IMG/VR virus record: IMGVR_UViG_3300042484_002457
Span: 1 to 64,000 of that record
DNA: 64,000 nucleotides
Direction: 5' to 3' (one strand)
Origin: a virus
The position numbers and the translations under genes were made by a program. Below are positions 1-8,116 of the stretch, in pieces. Position 1 is the stretch's first letter, and every line of letters starts with the position of its first letter. The notes under the pieces were generated by a model. The model did no database searches. It worked only from the letters and a program-made list of their open reading frames with translations, and was not told where the DNA came from.

Positions 1-2
1 TC

Positions 3-971
3 ACAAGTACCCCTAACTCAGACGAAGACCAGTTTGCTTATATCTGGAAGGGTGCCAACAAGATTGAAGACGAATTTGGCAATCTGCGACCCAATGGCCT
101 TGGCATCAACGGTTTCAAAGCGTTTCGCGCTTTCTGGCGCGAGCATCCAGATCGTGATGATAAGTGGGCCGAAGAACAGCGTAGCCAACTGGGAGATGAA
201 CGTTTCCGTCGTGAAATGGACTGTGATTTTGTTATCAATGATGAAACATTGATTGCTCCTATCAAGCTGCTGGAAATAGAAGGGGTAGAACCCATACGTA
301 AAACAGGGCAAGTGCGTTGGTATCGCAATATAGAGCCTGACAAAATGTATATTGTTGCCCTTGACCCAAGCCTGGGCACAGGCGGAGATCCTGCAGCCAT
401 ACAGGTGTTTGAAGCAGACACCACACACCAAGTAGCAGAATGGCGCCACAATCGCAGTGATATCCCCACACAGATCAAGACCATGGTTGATATCATCAAA
501 GAGCTTCATTTGGTGACAAAGAACGAAAAACGCATTTACTTTTCAGTAGAGAACAATACCATTGGTGAAGCTGCACTGTTGAGTATTGCAGAATACGGGG
601 AAGAAAACATTCCTGGATACTTTTTGAGTGACAACAGTGTGGTAACTGGAACCAGCAGAAAGTTTCGCAAAGGGTTCAACACCACGCACAAGTCCAAGCT
701 CACAGCTTGCAACAAGTTTAAAATTCTAGTGGAATCTGGACGTATGAAAATATACTCCAAGCCCTTGGTTACTGAACTCAAAACATTTGTGGCTTCAGGC
801 ACTAGTTTTGCAGCAAAACCCGGAGAAACAGACGATCTTGTGATGTCAAGTTTGCTGGCAACTCGCATGCTGTTGCTGCTGCAAAGCTATCATACCGAGC
901 TTGACAGTCACCTCAAAGACCACACAGACAGCATAATTGAGCCTTATCCGTTCATAGCACTGCTTCGATAA
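3..971 (+). CDS. Terminase large subunit (gp17-like), C-terminal part
   Basis: The reading frame is open from the left edge, so the N-terminal ATPase part lies outside the window. The visible 322 residues match the end of T4-type large terminases. They start in the end of the ATPase domain (TSTPNSDEDQFAYIW) and continue into the RNase H-like nuclease domain, whose first acidic strand is VALDPSLGTGGDPAAI near residue 117. Further acidic residues (SVENN, ETDDL near the end) would complete the metal site. The protein cuts and pumps DNA into proheads. The next gene starts 10 bases later. Identification is from recognised motifs; only the partial state is unusual. Confidence 0.9.
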   Translation, partial: TSTPNSDEDQFAYIWKGANKIEDEFGNLRPNGLGINGFKAFRAFWREHPDRDDKWAEEQRSQLGDERFRREMDCDFVINDETLIAPIKLLEIEGVEPIRKTGQVRWYRNIEPDKMYIVALDPSLGTGGDPAAIQVFEADTTHQVAEWRHNRSDIPTQIKTMVDIIKELHLVTKNEKRIYFSVENNTIGEAALLSIAEYGEENIPGYFLSDNSVVTGTSRKFRKGFNTTHKSKLTACNKFKILVESGRMKIYSKPLVTELKTFVASGTSFAAKPGETDDLVMSSLLATRMLLLLQSYHTELDSHLKDHTDSIIEPYPFIALLR

Positions 972-974
972 ATA
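967..974 (+). promoter_or_regulatory. T4-type late promoter, GATAAATA
   Basis: GATAAATA overlaps the terminase stop and ends 8 bases before the ATG of the next gene. T4 late promoters have TATAAATA with transcription starting about 6 bases downstream, which here falls at the start codon. Confidence 0.5.
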
Positions 975-981
975 CACAACC

Positions 982-3471
982 ATGGCTACACAAAACACTA
1001 TTGAACAACAATTACAAGACACTCTTGCCACCCGGAATTTTGAAACAGAAATGCTGGGCGCAGATGGTAAACCTACAAATCAAGTACAAGACGCAAAAAC
1101 TTTTACTTTTGATTATGTGTCAGGATCAGGTAAAAACTACGGAACCATGGTCATTGTGCTTGATACTGACAATGACATGAAAATCATGTACGGTGACAAT
1201 CTGGGACGTACCATGGAGCCACAAGACAAAGATGAATTCTTTGATTTTCTAGAGCACATGGGACTCTTGGCTCGTCGCAATCGTTGGACACGTACCACAC
1301 AAGATATAAACCAACTCAAGTACACCATGCAAGGTCTTGCAGCCATCAAAGAAGGCTTGTTTGAAGGTTACTATGGTAATCGAATTGTGAGCTACAGCGG
1401 CCAGCCCACTGAAGCCAGACTCATGATCCGACACAGTCAACAGCTAGGTGAGGATGATGCTAGATATCGTCACGTGGAAAGTATTTTTATTGAAACCACT
1501 GACGGTGAAAGATTCAAACTAGAGTCTCGTAGTTTGTCAGCAGCCCGTGCCATGCTGGAACATGTGCGTCAGGGTGGCAAGCCCTATGATGTACGTGGCA
1601 GTCATATTACAGAAATGATACGAGAAGTTGCAGTATTGAGCAGATTCAATCGTGCCAGCAGCCGTCGTGTAATGGAAGGTGTCACACAGCAAATTGTAGA
1701 ACAGGCCCAGCATTACTACAAACAACTGCGTGAAAACATCAAACATCTAGCAGCACCACGTGGATACAAATCTTATTTTGAAACATGGCATCCTGCAACA
1801 ATAACTGAGCAGGATGAGTTGGTTGAAGGTATCAAGAATTTATTCATTGAGCAACGTATTGATTCCAGAATTGAAGAAGCTTTACCGTTGCTGGCTAGAT
1901 TACAAAAACAAGGACAAGATATGAAAGAAATTAAAATGTTTGAATCTTGGGTAGAGACCCTGGGCGAAGGCACTTGGGCATTGCCCGACGACCCCGAAAC
2001 TCAGCAAAAGCTCAATGACCTAATGGCCAAAGAACTCATTGTTGGCCCCGACGCTACCAATGCTACTGAACAATTATATGATGTGGTTGGCGACGATGAA
2101 TTGTTTGACATACTACAAGACCTAGCACAGAGATCTGATGGTCGCGCCAACGTCTGGGACGATACTGATGTTCAACGTAGATTGAAAGAACTTGGAGTTC
2201 AATTGCCTACACCCAGTGCAGGTCTTGAGCAACCAGCACCTACTCCCCCAGCAGGCGGCGCACCTGGTGCAGCATCCCCTCCAATGATGGAAGCAATCTT
2301 GGACGAGAGTGGCGAAACACTGGACCATATTTTGAGTAGATTCAAAAATGAAGTCAAGCGATTTGAAACTGGCGACGACTTGGACAATGATTTGTACTAT
2401 GCACTGTTTGACTATTACTCAGACGCTGGCGAAATACCTTATGGTATTGCCAAAGGTCGCGACGGTGACCCGTATGAGTGGATTACTGATCGACTTGATC
2501 AGGAATTGGGCACTGGCAACTATGCACCACGATTGCCTGAAGCTGATAACATGGCCACTTTTGTTGAAGGCAACGGCTGTAACATGACCATGGAAGGCGA
2601 ATATTGTCCAGAACACGGTTTAATGGAATGTGGCATGATGGAAATGGGAACAGTAGCCGGCGGTGTAGCTACTGTAATGGGCGAACAAGACACAGCCGAA
2701 GGCATGTTGGGTAATCCAGGGCAAGAAGACAGCCCAGCTGCACAAGCAATCACACGTAGAATTTTGATGCAACGCACAGACTTGCTGGCCAAGTACGGTC
2801 CAGAAAAAGTTATGAGTGCTATTGACGAAGTTGCTGACTTTGTGGGCGATGTAGACGAGATTGGAAGTAGTGATGTTTCAGGTTGGGTTCGACAGGTAGA
2901 GCAAATGCTGGGCAACATGAAACAAGGCATGGCTGAAGGCTCAGGAACAAACAAAACACATTTAGCAATGGCATATCTAAAAGCAGTAGTCATGGCTCCT
3001 ATGGGAACCCCAGAAAAAAGAAGAATACTAAATTGGCAACAGATACTATCAAATCAATTTGATATCGAAATGGATCCTGCTACCCTTGCTCAAATGCTAC
3101 CACAACTTGACAGTCAGTTACAGTCAGGCAATCTGGATAAACTACAAAACCGAATGGCTAGTCGTGGCGAACTTGAAATAGGCGAGAGCGAGCAAGGTGT
3201 GGCGGAGGTTAGTGATGCTACGCTAACCAGTTATCTAACAAAATTAGATAAAGATAATCTTAAACACAGAATGGATCCCACAAAACGCAGTGACACAAAA
3301 CGCATGAAAAGTGGTCCTAATTTTGTTAAAGCGTTTACCAAATTGGATAATAGAAAGCAAGGTGTGGCGGAGGCTGATGATCCGATCAACTACAATGCAG
3401 CCATAACCGGCAGCTATTATGAATCTCAAGATCCATTGGCAAGAATAAAATCGCTAGCCCTGCGCAAGTGA
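982..3471 (+). CDS. Large modular protein with QGVAE linkers, function unknown
   Basis: An 829-residue protein that I recognise as a type common in marine and freshwater T4-like phages but without known function. The N-terminal half (about 1-380) is globular with no motif I can name. A Pro/Ala-rich linker (about 410-430) follows, then acidic segments. The last 180 residues are cut into modules by the pentapeptide QG(M/V)AE at about 648, 737 and 792. The 50-residue piece between the last two (ATLTSYLTKLDKDN to AFTKLDN) is very basic. Position beside terminase and a late-type promoter suggest a virion or assembly role, which is inference. The start ATG has no clear ribosome-binding site and may be leaderless. 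Confidence 0.8.
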   Translation: MATQNTIEQQLQDTLATRNFETEMLGADGKPTNQVQDAKTFTFDYVSGSGKNYGTMVIVLDTDNDMKIMYGDNLGRTMEPQDKDEFFDFLEHMGLLARRNRWTRTTQDINQLKYTMQGLAAIKEGLFEGYYGNRIVSYSGQPTEARLMIRHSQQLGEDDARYRHVESIFIETTDGERFKLESRSLSAARAMLEHVRQGGKPYDVRGSHITEMIREVAVLSRFNRASSRRVMEGVTQQIVEQAQHYYKQLRENIKHLAAPRGYKSYFETWHPATITEQDELVEGIKNLFIEQRIDSRIEEALPLLARLQKQGQDMKEIKMFESWVETLGEGTWALPDDPETQQKLNDLMAKELIVGPDATNATEQLYDVVGDDELFDILQDLAQRSDGRANVWDDTDVQRRLKELGVQLPTPSAGLEQPAPTPPAGGAPGAASPPMMEAILDESGETLDHILSRFKNEVKRFETGDDLDNDLYYALFDYYSDAGEIPYGIAKGRDGDPYEWITDRLDQELGTGNYAPRLPEADNMATFVEGNGCNMTMEGEYCPEHGLMECGMMEMGTVAGGVATVMGEQDTAEGMLGNPGQEDSPAAQAITRRILMQRTDLLAKYGPEKVMSAIDEVADFVGDVDEIGSSDVSGWVRQVEQMLGNMKQGMAEGSGTNKTHLAMAYLKAVVMAPMGTPEKRRILNWQQILSNQFDIEMDPATLAQMLPQLDSQLQSGNLDKLQNRMASRGELEIGESEQGVAEVSDATLTSYLTKLDKDNLKHRMDPTKRSDTKRMKSGPNFVKAFTKLDNRKQGVAEADDPINYNAAITGSYYESQDPLARIKSLALRK
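3191..3208 (+). repeat. 18-bp direct repeat, copy 1 (encodes QGVAE)
   Basis: AGCAAGGTGTGGCGGAGG is repeated exactly at 3356-3373, 165 bases (55 codons) away and in the same frame. The two copies flank one basic protein module of the large protein. A diverged copy encoding QGMAE lies at 2923-2937 and another QGVAE is encoded at 32817-32831. Confidence 0.9.
3356..3373 (+). repeat. 18-bp direct repeat, copy 2 (encodes QGVAE)
   Basis: Exact second copy of AGCAAGGTGTGGCGGAGG, closing the 55-codon module that opens at 3191. Confidence 0.9.
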
Positions 3472-3479
3472 CATAAATA
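3472..3479 (+). promoter_or_regulatory. T4-type late promoter, CATAAATA
   Basis: CATAAATA directly after the stop of the large protein and 178 bases before the gp32 start. It would give gp32 a long leader. Confidence 0.5.
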
Positions 3480-3484
3480 AACGC

Positions 3485-3656
3485 ATAAAAGAAGGGCATG
3501 TAGTGGCATGCTCTTCCGTAAACAACTAGATAGGCAAAGTTCATTACCGTAAAGGTAGGAAGCACAGACAAGCTGTGTTAAAATAACTTGTAGGCAACAT
3601 TTAAGCAAGACTTAAATTTTTTAAATCATATTAACGCACATGAAAGGCAACACAAT
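3485..3656 (+). promoter_or_regulatory. Long structured leader of the gp32 gene
   Basis: About 170 untranslated bases. A 10-bp hairpin (GAAGGGCATG at 3491-3500 with CATGCTCTTC at 3507-3516, one G-T pair, loop TAGTGG) lies near the predicted mRNA 5' end. A second possible stem is CACAG/CTGTG near 3566-3580. The last 50 bases are A/T-rich and probably unstructured, running up to a GAAAGG ribosome-binding site. T4 gp32 represses its own translation by binding a leader pseudoknot and the A/U-rich stretch beside it. The layout here is similar, but I cannot show a pseudoknot. Confidence 0.4.
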
Positions 3657-4658
3657 ATGGCATCCTTAGCAGAAATTCGCGCACGTTTACAAGCATCCGA
3701 AAACAAAGGCTCTCAGAGCACAGGCGGTGGCGACAGGTCAATTTACCCGCACTGGAACATGGAAGAAGGACAAAGCGCAACGCTGCGATTCCTTCCCGAT
3801 GGAAACCCCAAAAACACATTCTTCTGGCAAGAGCGAGCCATGATCCGACTGCCCTTCAACGGCATCAAAGGTGAAATGGAAAGCAAGCAGGTCATGGTAC
3901 AAGTACCCTGCGTGGAAATGTGGGGCGATGCTTGCCCAATCTTGGCAGAAGTACGCACCTGGTTCAAGGACAAGAGTCTTGAAGACATGGGTCGCAAATA
4001 TTGGAAGAAGCGCAGCTACATCTTCCAAGGCTTTGTTCGTGAGAACCCCATCTCTGATGACACTACTCCGGACAATCCAATCCGTAAATTTATCATTGGT
4101 CCGCAATTGTTTACCTTGATCAAATCAGCTTTGATGGATCCTGAATTGGAAGAACTACCTACCGACTACATGCGTGGCCTTGACTTCCGTATCACCAAGA
4201 CTGCCAAGGGTGGATATGCTGATTACAACACTTCCAAGTGGGCACGTAAAGAGTCGGCACTAACTGAAGCAGAACAAGCAGCAGTTGACGCTCATGGCTT
4301 GTTTGACTTGAGCACATTCTTACCCAAGCGCCCAGGCGATGTCGAGTTGAAGGTGATTAAAGAGATGTTTGAAGCATCAGTTGACGGTCAACCATACGAT
4401 ACAGAACGTTGGGGTCAGTACTTCCGTCCAGCAGGTGTTAATGCACCAGGCGGCGCAAGTGGTGATGCAGAAACTCCAGCACCTGCCGCAGCACCTGCCC
4501 CGTCAGCTCGCCCAGCAGCACCTGCTCCAGTAGCAGAAACTCCTGCTTGGGAAGATGACGCAGCAGAAGCAGCAGCAGCACCGGTAGTTAAGCCAGCAGC
4601 TACTGGTCAAAATGCGCAAGACATTTTGGCTATGATTCGATCAAGACAAAAACAATAA
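3657..4658 (+). CDS. Single-stranded DNA-binding protein, gp32-like
   Basis: A 333-residue protein, close to the 301 of T4 gp32. Residues 1-20 are a basic N-terminal region, as in the cooperative-binding part of gp32. The OB-fold core contains the family pattern HWNMEEGQSATLRFLPDG (about 33-50), the Cys pair VPCVEMWGDACPI (about 82-94) expected at the zinc site, and aromatic blocks such as RKYWKKRSYIFQGFV. The tail after about 260 is Ala/Pro-rich with an acidic WEDDAAEAA patch, matching the gp32 acidic tail that binds partner proteins. It coats ssDNA in replication and recombination, working with UvsX and UvsY encoded just downstream. GAAAGG precedes the ATG. Confidence 0.93.
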   Translation: MASLAEIRARLQASENKGSQSTGGGDRSIYPHWNMEEGQSATLRFLPDGNPKNTFFWQERAMIRLPFNGIKGEMESKQVMVQVPCVEMWGDACPILAEVRTWFKDKSLEDMGRKYWKKRSYIFQGFVRENPISDDTTPDNPIRKFIIGPQLFTLIKSALMDPELEELPTDYMRGLDFRITKTAKGGYADYNTSKWARKESALTEAEQAAVDAHGLFDLSTFLPKRPGDVELKVIKEMFEASVDGQPYDTERWGQYFRPAGVNAPGGASGDAETPAPAAAPAPSARPAAPAPVAETPAWEDDAAEAAAAPVVKPAATGQNAQDILAMIRSRQKQ

Positions 4659-4661
4659 TGC

Positions 4662-5573
4662 ATGGCGTACTGTATTGATTACAGAGCAGGAAGCATGGGT
4701 AATACTATATTAACCCATGCTTTGTTTGCTTGCAATCAGATTGATATAGACTTAACTAAATTTTTTAGCAAAAGCGGAAACGCCCATGCTCTAATTAATC
4801 GTACCAATTTAATTGAAGAACACTTGATTTAATACCCACACGACTCTACTCATTGTGTTTTAGAAGTTATGTCGGTTGATTGGTGGGAAGTTTTAAGACT
4901 GAAGATGGTATACCATAAGTTATATGGAACGTGTCCTACTATAGATAACATATCAACGTTCTATAATCATGTTATAAATTTGTCTGACCAAGAACAATCA
5001 CGGTTATGGCGGGAGTTTTATACAGTTTTCAAAGATCCGTCTTGGCCTGATTGTGCATCATACAATGATATTTTAATGTTGCCACAAGAGATACAAGAAG
5101 AAATTAGTAACGCATATATCAAACCGACTGTAACACTGGAATCAGAATTACAGTTTGTAGAATGGTTAACAACTGCATACTACGATGGATTTTGCAAACA
5201 TCCAGTAAAGAACTTTGAATCTGCTAATACAATGTTATTGGGCGACTACGTGCAAGGGAGATTTCAAGAATTAATTGATGTATGTACAAAAACATTACAT
5301 TGGACTTGGGATGTTGAACGCAGCCAGCAATTTTATAATAAAGTAACTGAAGTTAACTATCCATACTTATATTGGCTAGAACAAATAAAACAAGCAACTG
5401 ATGACGTTATGAACAAACGCATAATTACTACTAAATTTGATCTTTGGGAACAAGCGATTATAATTGCAAAAGTATGTGAATTCACACAACAGTCTCCATT
5501 GAATTTAAAATGGAACAATGCTGGTCGTGATACTAACAAAAATAATTTATACTTAGATATACTAAAGGATTAA
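4662..5573 (+). pseudogene. Hypothetical protein gene interrupted by one TAA stop
   Basis: One continuous frame runs from ATG 4662 to 5573 (303 codons) with a single TAA at 4830-4832 (codon 57). Before the stop it reads like a real N-terminus (MAYCIDYRAGSMGNTIL). After it, YPHDSTHCVLEVMSVDWW leads straight into a 234-residue frame that could restart at ATG 4869. One base change, GAA to TAA, would explain the break. I recall phage proteins with a similar IDYRAGS(F/M)GNT start, but I cannot check this. Base composition is more A/T-rich than in the neighbours. Function unknown. It may be a nonsense mutant, a variant in the sampled population, or a readthrough product. The stop lies 3 bases before uvsX. 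Confidence 0.65.
4692..4730 (+). terminator. Hairpin with T-rich tail after gp32
   Basis: AGCATGGGT (4692-4700) pairs with ACCCATGCT (4713-4721), extended by AATA/TATT with one bulged base, and is followed by TTTGTTTG. It looks like an intrinsic terminator for gp32. It also lies inside the broken reading frame that follows, where it encodes SMGNTILTHAL, so the resemblance could partly be chance. Confidence 0.5.
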
Positions 5574-5575
5574 CC

Positions 5576-6631
5576 ATGGCAAAACCATTTGACATTAGCA
5601 AGTTCCGCAAGGACATCACTAAGAGCATCGACGGCCTTAGTATCGGATTTAACGATCCTACTGATTGGATTAGTACTGGCAATTTTGCCTTGAATTATCT
5701 CATCTCAGGCGACTTTAACAAGGGAATTCCTTTAGGTAAAGTCACTGTGTTTGCTGGTGAATCAGGTGCTGGTAAAAGTTACATCTGTTCTGGAAATATT
5801 GTTAAGCATGCACAAGAACAAGGTATTTTTGTTATCTTAGTTGACTCAGAAAACGCACTTGACGAGAAGTGGTTGCATGCACTTGGAGTAGATACTGACG
5901 AAAGTAAGCTACTCAAACTTAATATGGCTATGATAGATGACGTAGCTAAAACAATTTCAACATTTATGATTGATTACAAAGCACTTCCAGATGGCGAACG
6001 CATGAAAGTACTATTTGTGATTGATTCGTTGGGTATGTTGTTGACACCAACTGACGTTAATCAGTTTGAAGCAGGTGATATGAAGGGTGACATGGGTCGT
6101 AAGCCTAAAGCACTAACAGCACTTGTTCGTAATTGTGTAAACATGTTTGGCTCGCATAACGTTGGTTTAGTAGCAACTAACCACACATACGCATCACAAG
6201 ATATGTTTGACCCAGATGATAAAATCTCTGGAGGTCAAGGTTTCATTTACGCATCGTCAATCGTTGTTGCGATGAAGAAAATGAAGTTAAAAGAAGACGA
6301 AGACGGTAACAAAGTTTCTGAAGTGAACGGTATCCGTGCTGGCTGCAAGATTATGAAAACACGTTATGCAAAACCTTTTGAGGGTGTGCAAGTGAAAATT
6401 CCGTATTCAACAGGCATGAGCCCATATAGCGGAATGGTAGACCTGGCCGAGAAAAAAGGTTTGCTCAAGCGTGAAGGCAATAGTTTGGTATTCACTACAA
6501 GTGATGGAGAAATTATTAAGAAGTTTCGTAAAGCATGGGAAAAGAACGATGACGGTTGTTTAGACAAAGTCATTCAAGATTTTGGCAATCAGAAGGAAGA
6601 GGTAAGTACCGTTGAAGGAGATGAAGAATGA
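5576..6631 (+). CDS. uvsX: UvsX, RecA-like recombinase
   Basis: A 351-residue RecA-family ATPase. Walker A is GESGAGKS at about 62-69, and Walker B ends in VLFVIDSLGML at about 142-152. Further conserved features are the glutamate in LVDSENAL (about 90) and the GRKPKALTALVRN and LVATNHTY blocks typical of T4-type UvsX. UvsX forms filaments on ssDNA and catalyses strand exchange in recombination-dependent replication, displacing gp32 with help from UvsY. The acidic C-terminus (EEVSTVEGDEE) is usual. The next gene overlaps by 4 bases (ATGA), so translation is probably coupled. Confidence 0.95.
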   Translation: MAKPFDISKFRKDITKSIDGLSIGFNDPTDWISTGNFALNYLISGDFNKGIPLGKVTVFAGESGAGKSYICSGNIVKHAQEQGIFVILVDSENALDEKWLHALGVDTDESKLLKLNMAMIDDVAKTISTFMIDYKALPDGERMKVLFVIDSLGMLLTPTDVNQFEAGDMKGDMGRKPKALTALVRNCVNMFGSHNVGLVATNHTYASQDMFDPDDKISGGQGFIYASSIVVAMKKMKLKEDEDGNKVSEVNGIRAGCKIMKTRYAKPFEGVQVKIPYSTGMSPYSGMVDLAEKKGLLKREGNSLVFTTSDGEIIKKFRKAWEKNDDGCLDKVIQDFGNQKEEVSTVEGDEE

Positions 6632-6873
6632 GCGAATCAATTGCAGCAGAAATTTGGGGTGAACTCAAAAGGTTTGTTAACACCGTAGACCGTGCAGAAG
6701 CAGCCGAGACCTTGGTAGCGGTACTAATTGATCATGACGAAAGTGCAGAAAGCATCCGCAATGCTTTCAAAGGAGACGCAGACGTCAAACGTGCTTTGGC
6801 AGTTTATTTAGATACCGACGCCGAATACGAAGACGAAGAGCCCGAAGACGACGACAACGATTGGGAAAACTAA
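6628..6873 (+). CDS. Small acidic protein between uvsX and uvsY
   Basis: An 81-residue protein with a helical first half and a strongly acidic tail (YEDEEPEDDDNDWEN). No enzymatic motif is visible. It overlaps uvsX by 4 bases and ends directly at the uvsY start codon, so the three are one translational unit. Acidic tails like this occur on phage proteins that compete with DNA for binding partners. A role in handling UvsX, UvsY or gp32 is plausible from position only. I do not recognise a named family. Confidence 0.75.
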   Translation: MSESIAAEIWGELKRFVNTVDRAEAAETLVAVLIDHDESAESIRNAFKGDADVKRALAVYLDTDAEYEDEEPEDDDNDWEN

Positions 6874-7326
6874 ATGTGGTACAGCCGCGTGGTGGCTAGC
6901 TTGGATGCCTTGCCCGATTTTATTCAGCACTACGAGCGTGAGCTTGATGGTGCTAGGGCAGACTGCAAAGTTGGCGGTTTGATTGAACGCAACATCAAAG
7001 AACTGCCGGGCACCACAGAGTACAGATTCAACCAGCTGCAAGAAATTGAAGCTGTGTTGAACTATCTCAACATTCAGTTGCGCAAAATCCGTCGCAAACA
7101 CTTTCAGAAATATCTAGAAGGATATGCTAGAGCACTTACCAGCCGGGATGCTGAAAAGTATGTGGACGGTGAAGACGAAGTGATTGATTACGAAACCATT
7201 ATCAACGAAGTTGCATATTTGCGAAATCGTTGGTTGGGTATCATGAAAGGTCTTGACAGCAAACAGTGGATGTCGGGGCACATTGTAAAATTGCGGGCAG
7301 CCGGAATGGAAGATATATCTTTGTGA
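6874..7326 (+). CDS. uvsY: UvsY, recombination mediator
   Basis: A 150-residue protein (T4 UvsY has 137). It carries blocks I know from T4-type UvsY: LPGTTEYRFNQLQEIEAVLNYLNIQLRK (about 49-76), the helix KYLEGYARALTSRDAEKYVDGEDEV, and the end RNRWLGIMKGLDSKQWMSGHI. It loads UvsX onto gp32-coated ssDNA. It follows the acidic protein with no gap, in the order uvsX, small acidic protein, uvsY. The gene ends just before a hairpin and a late-type promoter that begin the glycan island. Confidence 0.85.
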   Translation: MWYSRVVASLDALPDFIQHYERELDGARADCKVGGLIERNIKELPGTTEYRFNQLQEIEAVLNYLNIQLRKIRRKHFQKYLEGYARALTSRDAEKYVDGEDEVIDYETIINEVAYLRNRWLGIMKGLDSKQWMSGHIVKLRAAGMEDISL

Positions 7327-7338
7327 CGGTTGCGTCAC
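7323..7338 (+). promoter_or_regulatory. 6-bp hairpin just before a late promoter
   Basis: GTGACG (7323-7328) pairs with CGTCAC (7333-7338) around loop GTTG, overlapping the uvsY stop and touching the TGTAAATA element. There is no T-tract, so it is not a standard terminator. It could shield or separate the uvsY mRNA end from the next transcript. Confidence 0.35.
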
Positions 7339-7346
7339 TGTAAATA
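7339..7346 (+). promoter_or_regulatory. T4-type late promoter, TGTAAATA
   Basis: Ends 6 bases before ATG 7352, so the predicted transcript start coincides with the start codon. It heads the first glycan block (7352-10683). Confidence 0.55.
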
Positions 7347-7351
7347 ATGCT

Positions 7352-8116
7352 ATGAAAATTGTACTTGTTACCGGCGGATTTGACCCTGTTCATTCCGGAC
7401 ACCTTGCCTACTTCAAAGCTGCCCGCACCCTAGGCGATCAGCTAATTGTGGGTCTTAATTCAGATGCTTGGCTAACCCGTAAAAAAGGTCGGCCATTCAT
7501 GCCCATGAGCGAACGGTTCGCACTCACAAGCAACCTTGTGATGGTAGACGAAGTTGTGACATTTGATGACTCAGATGGTTCTAGCTCAGACGCTATTAGA
7601 ATAGTCCGTGCTAGATATCCTGATGCTGATATTGTGTTTGCCAACGGTGGCGATAGAACCCAAGACAACATTCCTGAAATGAGTGTGCAAGATCCACACC
7701 TGGAATTTGCGTTTGGGGTCGGTGGTGAAGACAAAAAGAACAGTTCAAGTTGGATTCTTGAAGACTGGAAAAAACCCCGAACTGAACGTGCCTGGGGCCA
7801 TTATCGTGTGTTGCACGAAGTGGGCAATCATGTCAAACTCAAAGAACTTACAGTTACACCAAAAACATGCCTGAGCATGCAACGGCATGAAAATCGTGCG
7901 GAGTTTTGGTTTGTGGCCGAAGGTGAAGCCACAGTGTACACCGTGGACCCACACAGTACAGATTACGACTTGTTGGCCAGTCCAGCAAGGCACCAGCATA
8001 CTTGGATTCAACTCAACGAATGGCATCAGCTGTGCAACGAAACAGACCAACCTCTACGACTGATTGAAATCCAATACGGCGAAAACTGTGTGGAAGAAGA
8101 TATTGAACGCCGATGA
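7352..8116 (+). CDS. Cytidylyltransferase-like domain fused to a cupin
   Basis: A 254-residue, two-domain protein. Residues 1-135 form a nucleotidyltransferase of the glycerol-3-phosphate/heptose type: VTGGFDPVHSGHLAYF carries the HxGH-type motif, and related enzymes join CTP or ATP to a sugar or alcohol phosphate. The usual late ISSTKIR-type motif is not obvious. Residues 145-254 are a cupin like the C-terminal domain of mannose-6-phosphate isomerase type II (GHYRVL, SMQRHENRAEFWFVAEGEA, NEWHQLCN). It probably makes an activated sugar or alditol for the glycan genes that follow. The fusion order differs from the usual ManC. The next gene overlaps by 4 bases. Confidence 0.75.
   Translation: MKIVLVTGGFDPVHSGHLAYFKAARTLGDQLIVGLNSDAWLTRKKGRPFMPMSERFALTSNLVMVDEVVTFDDSDGSSSDAIRIVRARYPDADIVFANGGDRTQDNIPEMSVQDPHLEFAFGVGGEDKKNSSSWILEDWKKPRTERAWGHYRVLHEVGNHVKLKELTVTPKTCLSMQRHENRAEFWFVAEGEATVYTVDPHSTDYDLLASPARHQHTWIQLNEWHQLCNETDQPLRLIEIQYGENCVEEDIERR

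Noticed and set aside
2520-2993. 157-residue minus-strand frame opposite the large protein
   Set aside because: Serine-, proline- and leucine-rich shadow of the plus-strand gene, without start context or motifs.
4830-4832. Genome-wide reassignment of TAA to a sense codon
   Set aside because: Many well-supported genes (terminase, gp32, uvsW, nrdB neighbours) end at TAA at the expected place, so the single internal TAA is a local event.
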